Shown here piece after piece: positions 39,222 through 43,322 of a DNA stretch of 43,322 nucleotides. The notes beneath the pieces were generated by a model. It was given only the letters and a program-made list of their open reading frames with translations, was not told the DNA's origin and ran no database searches. The stretch is from IMG/VR virus record IMGVR_UViG_3300048927_000329, positions 1 through 43,322 of that record, one strand, 5' to 3'. The stretch comes from a virus. The translations under genes were made by a program, and so were the position numbers. Position 1 is the first letter of the stretch; each line of letters begins with the position of its first letter.

Positions 39222-39826
39222 ATGAACGCTTGCGAGAGGTTCGTTTATACGGTCGGTTAGGTGCGCGCTTCGGGCGAGTCCACCGGTTGGCCGTCAGCAG
39301 CACGTCGGAGGCTATCCGTGCCTTATGTGCATTGATCCCTGGATTTGAGCCTGAGTTGGCCGATAGCGAGGCCCATGGCGTTCGTTTCGCGTGCTTCGTG
39401 GGAAGGCGCAACATCGGTGAGGACGATATTGGTTCCCCGGTTGGCGACGAAGCCATCCGGATCGCCCCAATCTTGGCTGGAGCCAAGCAGGGTGGGCTGT
39501 TTCAAACGATTTTGGGAGCTGCGCTGATTGGCCTCGCCATTTGGAACCCCATGGGTTGGATCGCGATGGGCGCTCAGGGGGCCGTGGGGACCACGGCTAT
39601 GTTCTCCATGGGTGTCTCGTTGGGGCTAGGGGGGGTCGCGCAATTGATATCCCCACAGCAAAAGGGATTAAGTGCCGCAGACAGCCCGGACAACGGAGCT
39701 TCGTACAACTTCAACGGGGTTGTAAACACCAGTGCGCAGGGAAACCCGGTGCCGCTGCTTTACGGCCGCATGATTGTTGGTAGCGCTGTGATATCGGCGG
39801 GGATATTTGCTGAGGACCAGATATGA
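39218..39826 (+). CDS. tail assembly protein I
   Basis: The 202-residue protein fits the lambda gpI family (223). The N-terminus has a ubiquitin-like pattern (EVRLYGRLGARFGRVHRLAV), a hydrophobic Gly/Ala segment spans about 98-145, and the C-terminal YNFNGVVNTSAQGNPVPLLY with GRMIVGSAVISAGI is a hallmark. It acts with K and J in tail tip formation. The start and stop both overlap neighbours by 4 bp. Confidence 0.93.
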   Translation: MNERLREVRLYGRLGARFGRVHRLAVSSTSEAIRALCALIPGFEPELADSEAHGVRFACFVGRRNIGEDDIGSPVGDEAIRIAPILAGAKQGGLFQTILGAALIGLAIWNPMGWIAMGAQGAVGTTAMFSMGVSLGLGGVAQLISPQQKGLSAADSPDNGASYNFNGVVNTSAQGNPVPLLYGRMIVGSAVISAGIFAEDQI

Positions 39827-42800
39827 CATTGCAACACTATCGAGCCAACAGGGCGCCTTCGGGCGCCCTTTTTGTTTCTGGGGCTGGCAGTAACCGCACG
39901 GTGCCGGTGGTGGGGTTCGGGGGCGGAAAAGGCGGAGGTGGGGGGCGCAGTCCCAAAGAATCACCCGACAGTCTCCACAACACATCGTATGCCCGCATCA
40001 TCGACCTTGTTACTGAGGGGGAGGTGTTCGGACCGGCCCACGGCCCGGGCGGTGCATTGCGTGATTTTTATTTGGATGGTACGCCTGCTGCCAACGCGGA
40101 CGGGACGCTCAACTTCCCGAACATCCAGATCGACTTCCGAACTGGAACACAGACTCAAGACCCGCTGCCAGGCTTTCCCGCATCTGAAATTACCACGGCT
40201 GCGAACGTCGAACTTACTGCGACGACTCCGTGGATCCGATCTTTCACTAACACCCAGCTCTCGGCGGTCCGCTTAACTCTCGCTGTCAACGGCTTATCAC
40301 AAGCCAACACAAGCAACGGTGACATAACGGGCTACCGGGTTGAGTACCGAATTGAGGTGAGCACCGACGGGGGAGCGTATCAGGTCGCGCTGGCCAGCGC
40401 GTTCGATGGCAAGACCACGCAGAGATATGCGCGCTCGCATCGTGTGGATCTTCCGCCGGCGCGCACGGGTTGGTCGATTCGCGTGGTGCGGTCTACACCA
40501 AACGCCTCCAGCAGCGCTATCAATGATCGAACCTTCGTCGACGCGTACACCGAAGTGATCGACGCGAAGCTCCGATATCCGATGTCGGCGGTGGTCGGAA
40601 TCAAGGTGGACGCGTCACAGTTTCAGAACATTCCGACGCGAGCATACGACTGGAAAGGCCGCATCATTCGGGTTCCGTCGAACTACGACGCCGAAACGCG
40701 TGCATACACAGGTGTCTGGGATGGCACGTTCAAGTTGGCGTGGACGGATAACCCCGCTTGGATCTTCTTCGACCTCATCAGCAATGATCGTTATGGTCTG
40801 GGGCAGCGGATCCCTGCCGGTTGGCTGGACAAGTGGGGCTTGTACCAGATCGCGCGCTATTGCGACGAGCTTGTGCCCGACGGCTTCGGAGGGCAGGAAC
40901 CGCGCTTCACGTGCAACGTTTACCTGCAAACGGCAGCAGACGCCTACCGCGTCCTCCAGGATCTTGCGTCGACGTTTCGAGGTATTGCGTATTGGGCCAG
41001 TGGGTCGGTGTTCGCGGTTGCGGATATGCCCGGCGACCCGGTCTACACCTTCACCTCGGCCAACGTCATCGACGGTCGGTTCAACTATGTTGGATCCGCG
41101 CTGAATACGCGCCACACTGTGGCGTTGGTGTCTTGGAATGACCTCTCCGACATGGGCCGGCAGAAGGTCGAGTATGTAGAGGACCGCCAGGCGCTGGCAA
41201 GGTATGGTCTCAAGCAGATAGAGGTCAGCGCGTTTGGCTGCACGTCGCGTGGGCAAGCGAACCGCGTGGGCAAGTGGCTGTTGCTGACTTCGAAGATGGA
41301 GACACGTTCGGTGTCATTCGCGGTTGGCCTGGATTCCTGCCGCGCGCGACCGGGCAGCATCATTCGGGTTGCCGACCAGCATCTAGCCGGTCGAAGGATC
41401 GGGGGGCGCATTCGCTCGGCGACGGCGACCGTGATCACGGTGGACGCTGAACTGGGCGTTCGCCCAGGGGATCGCCTAACGGTGAACCTGCCCAGCGGCG
41501 TGTCAGAAACGCGGATCATAAGCACCGCGACAGGGCAGGGGCTGACCGCGGACATGACGACGTTCACGGTCGATTCCACCGAATTGACGGCGGATATGGT
41601 CGGGCTGCCTGGCGCGGTCCTTGTGCTGACGGTCACGGCGCCCTACTCGGAAGTGCCGCAGGCCGAGTGCGTATGGACTCTCGAATCCGAAACCCTTTCG
41701 GCGCAGCGATTTCGTGTCCTGAGCATTAGAAAGAAGGACGGACTGGTTGCTGAAATAACCGCCATCCAGCATGAGCCGGGAAAATTCGACAATGTCGATT
41801 TCGGCACGCGCCTGGAGCCTGCGCCCATCACCGTTATCCCGCCGGGCGTCCAGGCCCCGCCGACCGATGTGACGATTTCGTCGTATCCCTTGATCGATCA
41901 GGGCTATGCCAGCCACACGGCGGTGTTTTCGTGGAAGCCCGCAGCCAATGCGGTCGCGTATGAGGTGCAGTGGCGCCGCAATAGCTCGGAATGGGTCAAT
42001 CTGCCTCGAACCGGTTCTACCAGCATCGAGGTGCCCAACATCTACGCTGGCGCATTTCTATGTCGCGTGCGGGCACTGAACGCCATGGACATTGCTTCAA
42101 TTTGGGCCTCGTCGACGCAGACGCAACTGGATGGCAGCCTCGCGCCGCCATCAACCGTTACGCACTTGGAGCCGTCGCAGGGAACATCGGCGATTGTGTT
42201 TGCAATCCAGCTGAAATGGGGCTTTGCACCGGGGCCGTCCATCATCGAGAAGACGGAGATTTGGTACAGCAAGACGCCGAACTTTTCCGACGCGATTCCG
42301 TTGGGCGAGTATGCCTATCCCCAGAACTCCGCTTTGCTGATGGGCCTGGCTGGCGGTGTTCGCCTCTATTTTTGGGCCATCTTGCGGGATAAGAATGGCT
42401 TGCCCGGCCCAAGATTCCCGGCAGGCAACGGGGCGATGGGGCAGTCCAGCACCGAGCTTGGCGACATCCTGAACTATTTCAACGGACAGATTGGACAGAC
42501 GCAGTTGGGCCAGGATGTTCTAACCCCGATACAGAAGATTCCCGCTCTAGAAACAGGGCTGCGTGAAGAAGTAACCATCCGGCAAGAGCAGCACGAAGCG
42601 ACGGCTGAGTCCATTAGAACCCTGACTACGAAGGTTGGGGAAAACGCGGGTCTCATTCAAGAAGAGAGTGAGGCGCGGGCTGATGATGTGAGCGCACTGG
42701 GGAAGCGCATAACAAGCGTTCAGGCTTCGGTGAAGGACGCCGAGGACACCGCGAATGATGCATTCGCGGCGGTGGAGCAGACGGCTACTGCGATAGCCAA

Positions 42801-43322
42801 GCTAGACGGAAATGTGGCTGCGATGTGGAACGTTCGCGCGGGGGTGACCGTTGGTGGTCGTTACTACGCGGCGTCTATCGGTTTGGGTGTGGAAAGTTCA
42901 GGCGGCGTCACCGAAACGCAGTTTCTCGTCTCCGCCGACAAATTCGCTGTCATTCATCCAAATGGGCCGCAGGTCGTCACGCCGTTTGTGATTCAAGGCA
43001 GCCAGGTGTTCATGAATCAGGCGCTCATCGGAACGGCTTGGATCAAGAGCGCGAATATCGATACGTTGGACGCAGGTAAGGTCACAGCGGGCACGATGAG
43101 CGCGGACCGTATCGACGTTAACTCTTTCAACGCCAAAGTCGCCAACATGGATCAGGCGTACATAAAGTCTGCAAACATCCAGAGCGCTCAGGTTGGCACC
43201 CTGCACTTACAGAACGGGGCGGTCACAGCAGGGAACGCCGTAGCAATCAATCTCGGCTTCGGTCAGGGCAGCGATGACAATGGCGCCCAGATAACCTTCA
43301 GCATGCCGGCTGCCGGGAACGC
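39823..43322 (+). CDS. tail tip / host specificity protein J (3' end outside window)
   Basis: This frame is open for 1166 codons to the window edge. A Gly/Lys-rich segment (GFGGGKGGGGGR, about 31-42) and YARIIDLVTEGEVFGP begin the conserved J part. PAWIFFDLISNDRYGLG, near residues 308-324, is typical of the Phage-tail_3 region. A fibronectin type III-like domain lies at about 687-775, a coiled coil at about 905-995, and a DUF1983-like segment at about 1002-1075 (MWNVRAGVTVGGRYYAASIG). J forms the tip that binds the host receptor. The ATG at 39823 overlaps the I stop and adds about 25 residues compared with usual J starts; a GTG at 39901 is an alternative. Confidence 0.92.
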   Translation, partial: MTLQHYRANRAPSGALFVSGAGSNRTVPVVGFGGGKGGGGGRSPKESPDSLHNTSYARIIDLVTEGEVFGPAHGPGGALRDFYLDGTPAANADGTLNFPNIQIDFRTGTQTQDPLPGFPASEITTAANVELTATTPWIRSFTNTQLSAVRLTLAVNGLSQANTSNGDITGYRVEYRIEVSTDGGAYQVALASAFDGKTTQRYARSHRVDLPPARTGWSIRVVRSTPNASSSAINDRTFVDAYTEVIDAKLRYPMSAVVGIKVDASQFQNIPTRAYDWKGRIIRVPSNYDAETRAYTGVWDGTFKLAWTDNPAWIFFDLISNDRYGLGQRIPAGWLDKWGLYQIARYCDELVPDGFGGQEPRFTCNVYLQTAADAYRVLQDLASTFRGIAYWASGSVFAVADMPGDPVYTFTSANVIDGRFNYVGSALNTRHTVALVSWNDLSDMGRQKVEYVEDRQALARYGLKQIEVSAFGCTSRGQANRVGKWLLLTSKMETRSVSFAVGLDSCRARPGSIIRVADQHLAGRRIGGRIRSATATVITVDAELGVRPGDRLTVNLPSGVSETRIISTATGQGLTADMTTFTVDSTELTADMVGLPGAVLVLTVTAPYSEVPQAECVWTLESETLSAQRFRVLSIRKKDGLVAEITAIQHEPGKFDNVDFGTRLEPAPITVIPPGVQAPPTDVTISSYPLIDQGYASHTAVFSWKPAANAVAYEVQWRRNSSEWVNLPRTGSTSIEVPNIYAGAFLCRVRALNAMDIASIWASSTQTQLDGSLAPPSTVTHLEPSQGTSAIVFAIQLKWGFAPGPSIIEKTEIWYSKTPNFSDAIPLGEYAYPQNSALLMGLAGGVRLYFWAILRDKNGLPGPRFPAGNGAMGQSSTELGDILNYFNGQIGQTQLGQDVLTPIQKIPALETGLREEVTIRQEQHEATAESIRTLTTKVGENAGLIQEESEARADDVSALGKRITSVQASVKDAEDTANDAFAAVEQTATAIAKLDGNVAAMWNVRAGVTVGGRYYAASIGLGVESSGGVTETQFLVSADKFAVIHPNGPQVVTPFVIQGSQVFMNQALIGTAWIKSANIDTLDAGKVTAGTMSADRIDVNSFNAKVANMDQAYIKSANIQSAQVGTLHLQNGAVTAGNAVAINLGFGQGSDDNGAQITFSMPAAGN
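39851..39868 (+). repeat. terminator-like hairpin inside the start of J
   Basis: GGGCGCC (39851-39857) pairs with GGCGCCC (39862-39868) around TTCG, a very stable tetraloop, followed by TTTTTG and TTTCTGGGG. It resembles the intergenic hairpins before the capsid and G-like genes but lies in the first 16 codons of J as annotated. It may be a former intergenic element now translated, or may limit J expression. Confidence 0.6.

Noticed and set aside
35168-43322. Diversity-generating retroelement, expected in Bordetella phages of the BPP-1 type
   Set aside because: No reverse transcriptase, accessory gene or variable/template repeat pair is visible in the fibre or J region within the window.

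Overview
The window is the left and central part of an integrated lambda-like (siphovirus-type) prophage, from its tRNA attachment site to inside the tail-tip (J) gene. Position 30-116 is a tRNA-Leu(UAG) gene and a tyrosine integrase gene points at its 3' end, so the left prophage end lies there. The right end, the lysis genes and the end of J are outside the window. The high G+C coding sequence and protein types that I associate with Bordetella/Achromobacter-type phages suggest a betaproteobacterial host of the Alcaligenaceae. That host call is inference; no database search was possible.

Left arm (149-9490, mostly minus strand): int and xis overlap, followed by an unknown protein and a DNA cytosine-5 methyltransferase with a large repeat insert. 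After one plus-strand cargo gene (4523-5188) comes a tightly packed leftward early operon: membrane proteins, HTH protein, rdgC, a ParB-like protein and unknowns, many joined by 4-bp ATGA overlaps. Upstream of it is a leader of about 1.3 kb holding a boxA-like site, hairpins, two possible microproteins and a second plus-strand cargo gene (9789-10463) that shares a motif with the first.

Control region (10811-13600): a LexA/S24-type CI repressor (minus) and a Cro/YdaS-type regulator (plus) are divergent. The 14-bp operator GTAGC-N4-GCTAC occurs in two clusters, O_L near 10833-10871 and O_R near 12663-12714, each overlapping a promoter with a TACTAT -10 element. Between the clusters sits a superinfection-immunity/SHOCT membrane protein. 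CII (CP76 family) follows cro.

Rightward early operon (12727-17385): cro, cII, two unknowns, a YbcO/DUF1364-like putative nuclease, an O-like initiator gene with an iteron origin inside it, a DnaC-like helicase loader, a PD-(D/E)XK nuclease and a Q-like Cys/HTH protein. A DUF2806-like cargo gene (minus) then separates Q from a promoter-plus-terminator pair resembling lambda P_R'/t_R'. A second accessory block (18797-20806) holds a zinc ribbon protein, a two-TM protein, a Tat-signal mini-protein, two small minus-strand genes and a RadC/JAB gene with its own promoter and operator.

Late region (21303-43322, plus strand): a GpZ-like protein, terminase small and large subunits, gpW, portal, ClpP-type protease/scaffold, decoration protein D, major capsid E, FII and U equivalents, tail tube, G/GT chaperones joined by a clear A AAA AAC -1 frameshift site, tape measure, M, an inserted tail-fibre gene with its putative assembly protein, then L, K, I and partial J. 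The order is that of lambda except for the fibre module between M and L and the GpZ-like gene in front of the terminase.
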